Position numbers and translations under genes: made by a program. DNA of 64,000 nucleotides from Dirofilaria immitis (Eukaryota; Nematoda; Chromadorea; Rhabditida; Onchocercidae): contig JAKNDB010000103.1 of assembly GCA_024305405.1 (NCBI GenBank), positions 1,798,001-1,862,000 of the forward strand, in the 5' to 3' direction. Under the pieces are notes generated by a model. That model was given only the letters and a program-made list of their open reading frames with translations. It was not told the DNA's origin and did no database searches. Below are positions 1 through 11,853 of the stretch, piece by piece (positions within the stretch are counted from its first letter, which is position 1; each line of letters begins with the position of its first letter).

Positions 1-3000
1 TTGAGTCGTGGATTCTCCTTTTCTGCTTCCAGAAATTTGTTTCTATGTTTCTTTGTTTGTTTCTTTGTTTCTATGTGCACTGATTTCTTCTCGTATTCCG
101 AATTGCATGCTTGCATTCGAGTAACGTCGTCTTCCTAACCTTTTGCTTCGGAAAAATCGAAATATTTCATATTTTACATGATTCGCTATTTAACATAAAT
201 GAATGTTATAACGTTTAATCTAAAGAATCATTTATCTAATTCTCATCTTTATTCTCCATTCCATACATTACCAATCTTATCTTCAAGAGCGGAATACAGT
301 AAATTAATTCACATGTAAATATTTCTAATGTTATATATATAACAAAGTTTATGTAGAATTCAATAATTTTTTCCCCATCAAATTCCAATTTAATACAGGA
401 TGGTATTTCAAACATTCCTATGGTGGGAATGTTTCTAAAAACATCTTCATATACGAGGGAGTTTTATTCATTTCAAGGGCTTTTTCCTAGAATCAGCAAC
501 TCAATGAGTGATTCATCCAACTTTACCAACTATCCCGAGCAACCTGTTTGCTACCAAATATTTTAGTTTTGATTACAATTGCGATTGTGCGATGACTTCT
601 TTACTATATTGTGTGTATTGCTAGACGTCAATGAACGTTATTGCGACCAGTTTCGTATTATTATAATAGACTCGTAAAGTGTTCGCTATGCCAACGACAT
701 ACCTTTTCATCAAGCCTCTCTTTCTTTTTCTCACAAGAAACTCAGATACATTTTACAATACTTGCTAATTTCCTTAGGCAAATTCTCAGTTTGTGATTGG
801 CCGATACATTAGTTGATTGCTATCCAATCTATTTCTTTTGTTTTATTGAAAAGTTTCAAGACTTTCTTTTCGTTAGAACATCACTTACCACAACCGTTAG
901 TGGCATTCCTACTCATGGCACTAAAAACTCTTGGAAAATTATTTTATGATATTTGGGGAAAAGCATGCTTTTGTTTGTGTGTAATTTGTTTATTAATGAT
1001 TATTCTTGCTATTGTGATTCGGCTAGTTTAAAATAGGCTTTATTGAATTTATACGATATTATAATTCCTTTGCAACTATATCGTACTATTTGAACTTTAA
1101 TGTTCCTTGTACACCATGATCATTTCCCTTTGTTTTTGTACTGGTACTATTTGACCTTTTGACATTCTTATCTGCATATAACTAATCACATATTTCGGCT
1201 TTCGCCGAAAGTATGATAAAACTGAATTGAAGATAAAAGTGATGAAACGCGCCATTTTAGTGATTAGCTTTATTTTTTCAGTGTATTTTTATGCTTTATT
1301 CCTATTTTGTAACTGAAATTTCAATTTTCAATTACTTTTCTTGAGCTGAAAATCTGGCATTCATACATATAAATATGGACAAGATGCAAATATACCGACT
1401 TCTCGAACATATTAACTTTACACCCAGGCCAATTCAATTATTAAGTATGGAAGATTTCGCTTTTAATTTTAATTTTTGTTCGGAGGAGAGGGAAAAAGAA
1501 GAAGGAGAGGATTTGTAATTTATTTAGTTATGAATTAATCTTCCATAGTTAATTTCTAACTCAAAATTCAGAATATTGCGACAAGTAATTAATTTTACAT
1601 CATATGAGCTCTAACAGATATCGTTCCGTTCACGCGGTAAAAAACTTTAATGTGTAATTGAAGAAATAAATAATTACTGTATACAATAATTATACTTACC
1701 AAAAACAATAACCATAATCCGATACAAAAATAATTTTAAGTTATTATTTTGTGTCAACGTTCAGTGATACTGGCATTACCATTAGGTAAAGTTTGATGAA
1801 AATTGCATAATCGGAGTGACATGATTAATTTATGAATCAAAACTAACAAATAATCCTTTGCTAATAGATTTTAATAAATTGCGAAATGGATCGTTTTAAT
1901 TTTTGTCATAATACATAAAATCAGTGCTTCAGCGAAAGTAGCACTATTACACTGTTTGATCACTGATAATATTATCACAAATATTCGAAATTTTATTTAT
2001 AGTTAAATTCATGATAATTTCACCTCATTATGTCCAATAATAAGAATTGTTCGGTACTAATATAACCGCCCGAGTTATTGCACTACGATACAACAAAGCA
2101 GTTGCGTCTGATTAATTTAAAATGTAATTTGAAAAAAAAAGAAAAAACCGGATTGATCAGAACGATAGCTTGTTCATTCAAATATTTTTGTTTCAATGCT
2201 TAAATCTCAAACACTAAATCTTCAATCCATCATAGCAAAGTTGATATTCAAATTGTAATTACAGAAATGAACGAAACAAGAAAAGTGTAATGTCAATATA
2301 AAGTACAGAAATATGAGAAAGGAAATTTCTATTTTCTTTATCGATTAATATTAACGCGACTCTCTGAAATATTTTTAATTCGACAGACACCATCGATTTG
2401 CACTTCTTGAAGGCTGGATTTTTCGTTGGTCGATTTTGGGTTGTTTTATCGAGAATTCAATTTATGATTTGAAAAATTAAAACATTTATTATAAAAGTAT
2501 GACCAAACTTCCCGATTAGGAATATTGTTTGAATAAATTTCTCGAATAATTTTTAAAACTAATCAGTAACTCTCTCGATGATAAGTTAGGCAAATTTCCA
2601 AATGAAATTCCAAATAATTGGTTGAGTTTTAAGTTTCAAAATAATTTTCCTAGAAATAAAGTTGTTTATTCGTTCATTCGCTTGGGCTGTTCATTGGGAT
2701 GTCCCAAAAACAACAGGAAGAAATGTGAGTGATGTCATCCACGAACTTCATGCGTTATATATGAAGATACGGTAATTGGATGCTTTTGTTATTGAAAATT
2801 TTAAATTTTATTTCAAAGAAAGGAAATAAGTATTTGTAATAAAAACATTTCTAATTAAAAAAATCAAAAAAGAATGGTAAGGACGAAACCAGAAATCTTG
2901 AAAAATTCTCTTGTAAATTTAGATCTTAAATTTTATCATTGTCAAACAATTTACTATGTCTTATTGCAGAAAATAAATCTGTTGATAACATAATGGTAGT

Positions 3001-3641
3001 TGCAGCCAAAATTTATCGCTTACTGATTGATTAATATTTATGAAACAAAGCATTATTAGTCTTCAATTTCCTAGTTGTTGAAGATATTATTATTTTGTAT
3101 TGAATAATAGATTTGAAAACCTTTAAATGCCATTCTGCTTTACGTCAAATAAATATGCCATGTATTTCTAATAATTTCTTGATATTATACTATCTATACA
3201 AATAACATAATAAATGATAACGTAAAGCTTTATTGAAATACATACACTTTAGTTTTATTACATTGTTGGGAGGAAATTTCCTACCAACTTTTATTTATAA
3301 TTTTGTATTTTTCTGACTGTGCTTTAATAAGAATTTCATATAATTGTTAAGCCCAATCTTATACAAAAAATATATAAAATAGTTGAATTCAGTACCCTTC
3401 TCTCTTCTTCATCCCAATTTTAATTAAACTGATAAAATAAAGGAAAAAATATTTCCAGTTCGATTCATAATCATTTAATGTCAGGTTTGCATTTTAGTGA
3501 AATCACTGAATGAACAATTACCTATTGATAAGCAACCAAATGTAATCACTAATAGGAATCTTCAGAATAAAGTACAACATTTAATAAAAAACAATGGGAA
3601 ACTAAAGTTTGAAATTTCAAACCTACATAAATACTGCCTGA
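1..3641. other. Gene-free AT-rich stretch
   Basis: I see no exon with protein-like composition and matching splice phases here. A small perfect hairpin (arms TTTCGGC and GCCGAAA) lies near 1193-1211. The short open frame at 813-1031 would encode a hydrophobic 72-residue peptide that I do not recognise; it has no supporting splice or start context, so I do not call it a gene. Confidence 0.5.
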
Positions 3642-4774
3642 TCAATTATCATCTTCTTCATCGTTAAATGATAGTAATCTTGAGTTCGATGTGTCTACTT
3701 TCTTCACGTCTTCCCGATGCTTTCGTTTCTCAGCTATTTCATCACCAGAATGCTCTTCTTTCCGCTTCGTTGGCTTTTTGAAAATTATTTTTCCTTCTTC
3801 AATTTTCCGTTCTACAAAAGGATACTTATCTAAAACTAAAAATAAACCATCACAAACATTCATACTTGCCAAACACGATTTTTTTCCTTTCCTTTTCATC
3901 CTAAGTAAACTCCAAATTATATTTTTTTGCATTTTAAAAAATTTCTTAATTGAATTCAAAGCTATATTTCACACTTCCAAGATTAAGAACAAAATCCACC
4001 AAAATCACCTACGATCTTCCTCAGCACGCTTTTTTTCCAATTCAGTTTCTAGTTCTTTCTCGTCCAGATCCCTCTGAGCGTCCAAAATAACAATCTAAAT
4101 GGATCAATTTCACTCACAAAGGATTATCTACAAATACAACAGATAAACAGATCTTACCTGAGGTCTGTCCTCTTGATTTATTCGCGACAAATCATCTTCT
4201 TCCAGATCATTTTCAATATATCCTTCACCTGCAGTCGTTGAGAACTATAATAAAATTGTAAGCAATAACCCCATTATTCTATATTTTATATTTATTGAGC
4301 TATAAACTGGCATAAAGACTCATAAATTTTCTAATGATGACCACTTAAGCAAGATTCCTGCTCATTTAAAAAATATAACGCATTCTAACTAAGATTTGAT
4401 TTATAATTTCTGCTTCATGTTTTGACTTAGCTGACTTACTAGGAAATTAGCATTTATTTCAATCGCTCCATACATGTCTACTAATTATTATTTCTTGCAG
4501 TATTACTACATTATTATGCAAATGCATAACCACTTATCGCATAAATCAATATAATTTTACACTTTTTAAGCAAAAGTAATGGGTACACATTTCCAGTTTA
4601 AAATATAGAAAATTAATAACAGGAAATTAAAATTAAGAGAAATAACTTTATTTTCGATTGTTGGTGGTGGCTTGTAACCCAGTTTCTCTTTAATTTTTGT
4701 ATAAAAGGTGGATCCTCTTGCAAAACAGCCGTTATCGATGACTTCTCCTTGTATGTCAATTTTCTACCCGACAT
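3642..4774 (-). CDS. KIAA1143-like (DUF4604) nuclear protein, four exons, one-base frame break in exon 1
   Basis: Exons on the minus strand are 4774-4647, 4244-4158, 4094-4013 and 3835-3642; exons 2 to 4 join in perfect phase. The product is about 163 residues, close to the 154 of human KIAA1143. Family marks are an N-terminal KEKLGYKPPPTIENK segment, an acidic middle, a DEKELETELEKKRAEED helix, EEGKIIFKKPTKR near the C-terminus and the terminal SRLLSFNDEEDDN. Molecular function of the family is unknown. Exon 1 is 128 nt; the conserved frame changes inside an A5 run (T-run 4694-4698 on the plus strand), and one extra A would give 129 nt, a correct phase-0 exon and continuous homology. A TTTCAG acceptor 21 nt before the ATG fits SL trans-splicing. 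It is divergent from the peptidase gene to its right. The identification rests on remembered family motifs; the frame break could also mean a decaying gene. Confidence 0.78.
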
Positions 4775-5199
4775 TCTTCACAATTTTTCTAGCACCTGAA
4801 ATATAAAATCATAAATGAGACAACCATAGCATATGAAAGAAAAAACAACGATTACTTCAATACCCATTCATAGACAATTTTATCAACCCACTAGAATCAC
4901 TGTTAAAGTGATACCAACAGTATACACTAACAGAGAGATTGTATCGAATAACGAAAGAGCGAAAATCTAACAATTCAATCACTCCGTATGGACGGAATTT
5001 TACAACCGACTGATAGTTCGCACTGCTCAAATAGTCTGCTATATGACTCATCTTATTTTTGAAACGATGGATGCGTTTTTAATTTTATATATTTTGAGAT
5101 GGCTAAGTTGAATTGTATCTTGGAATTGGATATTTTAAATCAACAATTTATACTTTTATCTGTAAAAAGTGCACGTCATCTTTTAGATTTCTAAACGGC
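4775..5199. promoter_or_regulatory. Divergent intergenic region with candidate SL acceptors at both ends
   Basis: About 425 bp separate the start codons of the KIAA1143-like gene (-) and the peptidase gene (+). Candidate trans-splice acceptors are present at each end: ATATTTCAG on the minus strand ending at 4796, and ATCTTTTAG on the plus strand ending at 5186, 13 nt before the ATG. A shared bidirectional promoter is an inference; I see no clear TATA box. Confidence 0.4.
4878..4935 (+). pseudogene. Relic exon resembling pyroglutamyl-peptidase exon 2
   Basis: In one plus-strand frame this stretch reads RITVKVIPTVYTN, which parallels RIIVKVMPVVYDD in exon 2 of the intact peptidase gene 650 bp downstream. 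Many of the base differences are synonymous, which suggests an old duplicated coding exon rather than chance. The frame meets a stop about 40 nt later and I find no partner exons. It sits in the intergenic space between two divergent genes. The alternative is coincidence in a short stretch. Confidence 0.4.
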
Positions 5200-6926
5200 A
5201 TGATACATCTGGCTGAACCAGAATTGACGATTATCCTTACAGGATTTGGTCCATTTCAGTCATATGATAGTAATCCTAGTGAAGAAGTAGTAGAACAAAT
5301 TGCCAAAGAAGGTACAGTACTCTTTTATCTGATATGAGTGAAATTCATGATACTTTTCGTTTTTTATTTTGTCCGCTTTATTTGACTAAATAATAGCTGG
5401 CCACACGAGAGAAATAATTCTATCGTCAGATTGGCGAAATATTGCATTGAATAACTGGATAATTATGTAGGGAAACTAATGTGCAACATTTAATTTAATT
5501 TGAGGTATCGAAGATATTCATCCAAATGCCAGAATTATTGTTAAGGTAATGCCAGTAGTATATGATGATGTGCAGTACACAGTGTGTGAAATGTGGGAGA
5601 AGTATCATCCCGATGTAAGTTTCATTTTAATATATTTGCATTATCTCGATTACTAACTTTGAAATGCAATAGAAATTATTGGTTGACATTGCCAGCACCA
5701 GCATTCTACTTCTTTAGTTTATTTTATGTTTGTGTAAACACAATGAGGAATCGGTATAGAATATATGTGATTTTGATATTGTTCATTATACTTATTATTT
5801 CTACATTTTACTATTTCAGAAGTGTAAATTTACATTTGTGTCTTTATTATGCCAAGAAGTATGAAATTAATAATTTCAGCGTCAATATTAGCAATGAAAT
5901 GGATAACTAGAACCTATGTGACATACCAAATCATTTTGCAGCTTGTTGTGCATTTGGGAGTTCATTCCAATGACCATGCCATAAAGATCGAAACAAAAAG
6001 TTGTGGTATCGGTTATTATCAGCGCGATATTGAATGTAATTTCTTGTTGATAGAAAGATATTTATTCATATCATTTATATGTAATTTTTCCGAAGTTTAA
6101 AAACTTCGAACTCTTAAGTTTTATGAAACCTTCTGAAATAGTATATATGCATAATAATCAAGTTGCAGCAAAAACACCTGAAGACTATAGATGTCCACTG
6201 GCTGATTATTCTTGTGATGAAGAGAAAAGCATTATATACACTGGATTAGATTGTGAGAAACTTCTGGAAGCACTGAGGACGAAATTTACTGAAGAAACTG
6301 TGCAGTTTGAATTATCGGATAATCCAGGAAGGTTAAGATTATGATAGTGTTCTCATTTTCGCTTCCAGTTCGCTTATAGACATATTTCCAAAACAAATAA
6401 AATTGGGAATTTAGTCGGCAGTTCATCACAAGTATAATTTATGTTCGTAAGCTACTATCTTTAGGCTAATGGGGAGTCCAAAATAGTCAATAAATTATTT
6501 GTAACTAATCATTATAACTTCATTTGATAATGGAGATGATAAAATTTTGTCTAGTCTACAACCTTGTTTTTACTTCCCTTCTTTCGGATGTATACAGTGC
6601 ATTTAAATCTCTCCCATTAATTCCTCCCACTGGATAGTTTGTTGTTAGTATGAATTACCATCTCATAAATTAATTAATTATCTCGATATAAATGAAATAA
6701 AATAAAAATTATTTTTAGATATCTATGCGCATATTCATATTATATTTCTCTTCGGCATAACAGGAACTGTTCTTTGTTTGTGCACATTCCATGCTTCGAT
6801 AAGAGCTGTACCCTGGGACTTATCACAAAAATTGTCAAAGAAATCATTCGCGTATCACTACTACAGATCCTGAAAGCGCGCAAAAACGCGAAAGCCTGTA
6901 TGAGAGCAGAAACAGCAGTTGTGTGA
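5200..6926 (+). CDS. Pyroglutamyl-peptidase I (family C15 cysteine peptidase), five exons
   Basis: The product removes N-terminal pyroglutamate from peptides in the cytosol. Exons are 5200-5311, 5505-5614, 5942-6035, 6169-6331 and 6719-6926; phases agree throughout and give 228 residues (human PGPEP1 has 209). The N-terminus has the family signature ILTGFGPF followed by SNPSEEVV. The probable catalytic Glu is in IKIETKSCG (exon 3), the catalytic Cys is in GRYLCAYSYY at the exon 4/5 junction, and the His is in LFVHIP (exon 5). All three are present, so the enzyme looks active. The C-terminal tail after the His helix is basic and longer than usual. The exon 2 acceptor ends in GAG rather than CAG, the weakest part of the model. 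The start chosen is the ATG at 5200, 13 nt after a TTTTAG acceptor; an upstream ATG at 5113 is in frame but lies before that acceptor. Confidence 0.92.
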
Positions 6927-9900
6927 TGTATAGCTTGCAAAAGAAAAATTTCATACTCTTATTAATTGTTCTTCCTGTACAATCCAAATCTTCTCTTTTG
7001 TCATTCATATTTTTTAATGCATGGACTATTGCTGAATTATATTCATTTTTCGTAATAATTCGCAAATGCATCATCTGAAATTTCAGAAATTATGTTCGAT
7101 TCATGCAGTATCGGAATTTTTAATATCAACAGATGAATATATATTACTTAGAACCTAATTCAGGTATTGTTGAAACAAAAATAAAAAACATGTATTGAAA
7201 GTCGAGGATGTTATTATTTAGTTGATTTAAAACAGCCAAACGTAACAACCATTTTTCTACTACCACCGAAGACTTTAATCACCCTACTTCTATCTATTTA
7301 TTATAGTATGTTTCCACATCATTTCCAAACTTGCAAATACTTGTTACATTGATGTAAACTTATATTTGATGATTCAAGAAGTGATTATTTCAATTAAATC
7401 AACTCGAACGTTTCGAGCGAAATTTCGAAGTTTTCAGAAAAATTAATATTTCATTCATAGCGTGCTTTGAATTGATTTATAAAAAATTGGTATATTTTTG
7501 TTAAATTTGTTACATTCCAAAATGAGGAGCTCATTGATGATAATAATTAATTTAGTAGAATTGTATGCAGGATGAATTAAATACAAAAATCGTTCACTGC
7601 AGTATTAGGTATATTTTGCTTTTTCTTGATTTTGTCGCTGTTGTTTCTCAATTTTCCATTTAAGGAGGAAATCATATGTAAAAAATTTTGAAAATTTTTG
7701 GATGGGAAGGTGATAAATGACGCGATTAAACTTATCAAAGAAATCGTAATATATTTTGTATTTTGTAGTGTGTATTATTCAGAGGCATTTCAGCAAATAT
7801 CAAAACGATATTTGACTCAAAAAAAATTCAATTCATCGATCTTTTTGTAAATTAAGTATTGCTTTAATCCTTCATTAAAATGATGTTTGAATTTTATAAC
7901 TTCATTTGGCATGTAACATTTCCTTTCCATTTAGAATTCATTTTTAATCTCTTTGCTGATACAAATTGTTCCCTCCCGCTTATTTTTATTTTTTGTTTAT
8001 TTGAAGTTTTGGTGATCTTTGAGATAAAAAAGAATAATAGGTTTATAAAATTTATTTTGAGTCTTCGCCAAAACACTCAGAATTTTCCGCCTCTCAAAAG
8101 TGTATAATTTACATTTTTTTATATAATACGAATAATTTATATAATATGTTAATATTTTTCATTAAGAATGAAGTGAAAACCAATCTTATCATCTATAATT
8201 TTTATCGGCGTAACATTGTAAATTGATCGAAAAAATTTTAGAATTTCGCCAACAGATTTGCTATGCATTGGCCAACAGAGATTGCTATGTTGTACCCTTG
8301 TTTAATTAAAATAAGTGAAATTCGCTGATGATAAGAACTATTAAATATAGAATTGAATAGATGGTCGTTCAACGTATCTTTATTGATTACATTTTGAAGT
8401 TATAGTTTCAGGAAACAATAGATTTGAAATTTCTCACTGTGTTTGCATTCATGATGAACCATTGAATATTACTCAATATTACTTTTGCGGATAAAATTTT
8501 TAAATTTTCGAATTTAGAATAAAATTTTTAAAAAATCAAACGAAGTGATTCGAAAAATCATGCATTCGATTAATAAATTGTCCATATCTGGGAATGAATT
8601 GCATTGATTTGTGTATTTGCCACTTAAATTTTGAAAATTTTTGCTAGAATTTGGATGCTTTTTATTGAACTATTTAGAAAAAAAAATCTACCGACTGGAG
8701 CATTTTTATTTAAATATCTGAAAGACTGAGAGTATGGTGGTAATTGATCGAAAATTTCAGGGACGTTACATGAAGAAAATTCCGATGAAATATTAAAAGA
8801 ATTATTCTTACTCTGGGAGCGGAAATTGATCAGTGCTTATCGAGCGAAGATTTAAAAATATATAATACTTGCATTTATCTTTTTGCAATATAGTATTGTG
8901 CTTCAAATATTTGCTAAAATTGAAATCGTATCTATTATTTTAATTATTAATTATGTAAACAATAAGATAATTTGCAGTAAATTATGAATTCTGATGAATT
9001 AGTTGGTTATAGTGATGAGTTATTTACTTATATCATTTTACAGAATCATGAAGTTAGTGGCTAATGCTGCAAACTTTGAACCAAACCATCTCTCCAAAGT
9101 ACTGCATTATTGATATGATAAAATAAATCCTCTGCTGTTAGTGAAATTTTTGAAATATAGATATCAAAAGGTACATTTTATTCTTTGTTGTTAAGTTTTG
9201 GTATAATTGGAAAAATATCCTGTTTAGAAACATGTGCTTTATTCTTTATTCTAAAAAGTGTTTCCTTATTTAAATTCGAATTCATCACAAAATAAATCTA
9301 ACTGAATTCTAATTTTATAAATCATAAAAAATTGTCTTATTTAAACTTTCTAATAGATTTAATGATTTTACTCTTGTCTCTAATTTCAGTACAAATATGA
9401 ATTCGGAAATAATTGGGTAAAACATAGTGGTATTTTATTCAACAAAGAAAATCCGGCTCAATTAGTCGTAATGTTCGGCAAATACTATGGATGTATGATT
9501 ATGTCGCATTAACGTATTTCAGTGTTTTTTTCCATAAGAATTTCATTGATATCATTTTTTCTTTCAATAATTCAGATGTCGAATTTTGCATATATAACAT
9601 TACAATTTGCAAAATTTTCCGGAAGTAATTTATTTAAAATGCTAATAAAGCATATAACAAAAAATGTTTTAAAACACTTACTAATTCAGTTAATAATTGC
9701 CAAAAAATTCGTATGAAACCATTGCAAATTTTCTAAGAATCATTTGCAATAAATCAATAAATAATAATTATTCGTTGATTATTTTTGTTTTAAATGATTG
9801 ATTTAAATTATTTAAATTTTAAAATTTTCAAATATTCGATAAATAAATAAGTACTGATTGCTTCTTTCAAATATTCGATAAATAAATAAGTACTAATTGC

Positions 9901-10424
9901 TTCTTTAAACATAAAAATTAAAAATTTAAAAGCTAGCTCTAAAATTTAGTTCTAAAATCGTTGTAATAGGTTATTTCTATCTGATTTGTTTATAAATTTA
10001 TGCATGAACAAATTAATAAAAAAAAATTAAACATTTGAATTATCAAAAGAGATCGATTTAATCTTGGATCATTGCTAGTAGTTTCTTTTTTTTCCTTGCA
10101 ATTGCAATCAAAATTTGGTAAGATCATTAGAATTATCATGTGTCGTATTAATAAATTTATCGAAATACTTCTACCTACTGGTGATCCGGAGTTCCTGATA
10201 TCGTAAAATTCACGGAGATATGTAAATATTGCATAGTGTCACAGTTGTAATGAGAAATAATCAAGTCGTTCAATCGGTAGATGTTATGGCGCCATGGGAT
10301 GAAGTAGTGCAAAGGTTGAGGATTGAGTGTGGTGGCTGTTAACCATTAATCCTGCTTAACTTCTTATTTGTTTGGTAGTCTTAAATTGTTACTTGCCTGT
10401 TTCATTTTATAACTAAAAATTTCA
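6927..10424. other. Gene-free AT-rich stretch
   Basis: No exon could be supported on either strand. Open frames such as 7880-8107 are low-complexity and have no splice context. The only structured feature noted is a direct duplication at 9828-9905. Confidence 0.5.
9828..9905. repeat. 39-bp direct tandem duplication
   Basis: Two adjacent 39-bp copies begin TCAAATATTCGATAAATAAA and differ at about one position (ACTGATTG versus ACTAATTG). A recent local duplication. Confidence 0.9.
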
Positions 10425-10501
10425 GGTAATTATAAATTTTTGATAGCAATAAGAGACATTGGAGAATCAAGCAGTATATATTTGCCAGCAACATATGAAT
10501 A

Positions 10502-11853
10502 ATGAATGATGGTTTCATCACAAGCAATACACAAAAGGGGATTATAACTCGAACATTGGGTAATTTAATTACTGTTTGGCCCCTTAATGTTCATCAGGAA
10601 AAGGAGCTTGTTTTCCAAGATAAGACACCGGTATCATCGCAATATATGAAAGTCGGTGACTGGATTCAGATGGAAGTGGAAAATGATAATGTTGTTTATC
10701 ATGAAAAAATTGAACCCGTACTACAGACATTGGTTACATTGCGTGGTAATGTACAGGTAGTATTGACGATTATTCTAGTCTATAATGGATTGAATAATTG
10801 TATATAATTATTGAGAAATAAGTAGTCTCATGTTTGCATTATGCGTTATTATGCTTGTGAGATGCTGAAAATATTTTATGCTTTCTTTTTGATGTTTTTA
10901 AATTTCGCATTCAAGTGACTTTCATAATTTCTAGATAAAGACACGTTTATATTTTCCGGATGGAATAAATAGAAATCATGAACATGTGATCGGTTATTCG
11001 GACGATGTAGGACGAGTAGGTATTTTTTTCGAATGTTTGGAACTGAAAGCGAATTGTTTATATGACGTTTGGATATCGAGGTTAGTTAGTTGTTTAGATT
11101 TTCTTCATATTTCATAAATTGAACTGGATTTTAAAGGTCTTGTATTGTCAGAAAGTTTTTTTAATGTTATTGATGACTAGGCTTCAAAAAATAGTTTGAA
11201 AATCTATTGAGAGCATTAAAAAATTGAAGTACTCCTAATTAGTCATCGGTTACGACAATTTCTTTCCTTTTAGTACTTTTTCTAGGCCTCGCAAAAATTT
11301 GCATCATTAGGAAAGCGTTATAATGTGCATTGGTATATTATAAAACAACAGCCGATGATTCCGATAATTCGAGATGGTAATACAACAAGACTTTTGCGGA
11401 AGAATTGGCCGGTTGCTGACAATTCCGAACATTTCGACAATACATTAACTGAAAGTAACGTTAATTCACATGAAATCGATTTTTCATACGTGAGTTTTTG
11501 CTTTATTTTGTTCTCACTATAATAAAGTCTATTAATTCGTGCATAAGCAATAACTAGAATTTTGTGAAGTGATACTGAAGTGATACAGCTTGAGGTACAT
11601 CCCACGCTACTAATTTTTTTTGTTTATAAATATTGAGTGAAGGAAATGAGATTAGAAAATATAAATCAAAATACATAATATTAGGAATTCTTTCTATTTT
11701 ATTATTTAATTATTTATTTGTCAGGCATTAAGTTTTAACGATAATGCGCTGAGAAGATTATACAGTGACCCAAAAGTACGCGAAGCAGTTCACCAGTGCA
11801 ACAGTGATTTCGCTAGCTCAATCGAAACTTATTTGAAGAGATTTCGAGATTAA
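10502..11853 (+). CDS. Uncharacterised protein, 245 residues, four exons
   Basis: Exons are 10502-10756, 10935-11084, 11286-11489 and 11725-11853, all joined in phase 0. I do not recognise the family. The first 85 residues contain TRTLGNLITVWPLN, SQYMKVGDWIQMEVE and VTLRGNVQ, a beta-rich pattern reminiscent of a small OB/S1-like barrel. A second similar block follows (IKTRLYFPDG, HVIGYSDDVGRVGIFFE), then a basic region and an acidic, Asn-rich linker. The C-terminus is helical (LRRLYSDPKVREAV, SSIETYLKRFRD). There is no signal peptide or membrane segment, so a cytosolic or nuclear protein is likely. The start ATG follows an in-frame stop; an AAATTTCAG acceptor ending at 10425 could receive SL1. 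The exon 2 donor is placed at 11085 because this keeps phase 0; a second GT four bases upstream would break it. Function is unknown. Confidence 0.72.

Noticed and set aside
813..1031. 72-residue hydrophobic open frame
   Set aside because: No family resemblance, no splice or SL acceptor before the ATG, and a composition expected from T-rich DNA.
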